From NCBI GenBank assembly GCA_030430875.1, contig JAUIKI010000108.1, positions 1 to 5,788 on the forward strand: DNA of 5,788 bases, read 5' to 3'. The notes below the pieces were generated by a model. That model was not told the origin of the DNA, did not search any database, and was given only the letters and a program-made list of their open reading frames with translations. Each line of letters opens with the position of its first letter. Within the stretch, counting starts at the first letter, position 1. Both the position numbers and the translations under genes were made by a program. Positions 5,752 to 5,788 of the stretch are shown here, piece after piece. This DNA is from Gammaproteobacteria bacterium (GTDB lineage Bacteria; Pseudomonadota; Gammaproteobacteria; Pseudomonadales; JAUIKI01).

Positions 5752-5788
5752 CTATTTTTTCAAACTACGAATTTTCATAAATTTTTTT

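Noticed and set aside
5752..5788. Intrinsic terminator after the exported-protein gene
   Set aside because: T-runs are present, but the only pairing seen is a 5-bp A/T stem (AATTT with AAATT). The window ends before anything better can be judged.
1..5788. CRISPR array, toxin-antitoxin pair, insertion sequence, tRNA-linked integration site or defence system
   Set aside because: No regularly spaced repeats, transposase or integrase motifs, terminal repeats, tRNA genes or effector domains are visible on either strand.

Overview
This window looks like chromosomal DNA from a gammaproteobacterium of moderately low GC content (low forties by eye). Three of its four genes are core housekeeping genes: guaA and guaB on the minus strand, and xseA on the plus strand, divergent from guaB. 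The same xseA / guaB-guaA divergence is well known from E. coli and other gammaproteobacteria. Key residues fall at nearly the same numbers as in the E. coli proteins.

Positions 1-1515 (minus) hold guaA, GMP synthetase, cut by the left window edge after codon 505; about 20 C-terminal residues are missing. Positions 1516-1568 are a 53-bp spacer with a perfect 11-bp hairpin that overlaps the guaB stop codon. Positions 1569-3038 (minus) hold intact guaB, IMP dehydrogenase. GuaB makes XMP from IMP and GuaA aminates XMP to GMP, so the two genes form an operon that carries out the two dedicated steps of guanine nucleotide synthesis.

Positions 3039-3159 are a 121-bp divergent control region. A convincing guaB promoter (perfect TATAAT, 17-bp spacer) overlaps a weaker candidate xseA promoter, and a 6-3-6 dyad lies between them. 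Positions 3160-4527 (plus) hold intact xseA, the large subunit of exonuclease VII, with a very glutamine-rich coiled-coil region.

Positions 4528-4776 are an AT-rich intergenic stretch with two weak terminator-like structures, a weak promoter candidate and a pair of Fur-like hexamers. Positions 4777-5751 (plus) hold an unrecognised 324-residue exported protein with a signal peptide and a short D-x-x-L-x-x-V-x-GQ motif after it. It is the only gene here without a clear function and the best candidate for something undescribed. The last 37 bases are AT-rich and contain no structure I can support.

I see no tRNA, rRNA, CRISPR array, insertion sequence, phage gene or defence system. Apart from the exported protein and some regulatory details, this is an ordinary housekeeping region.
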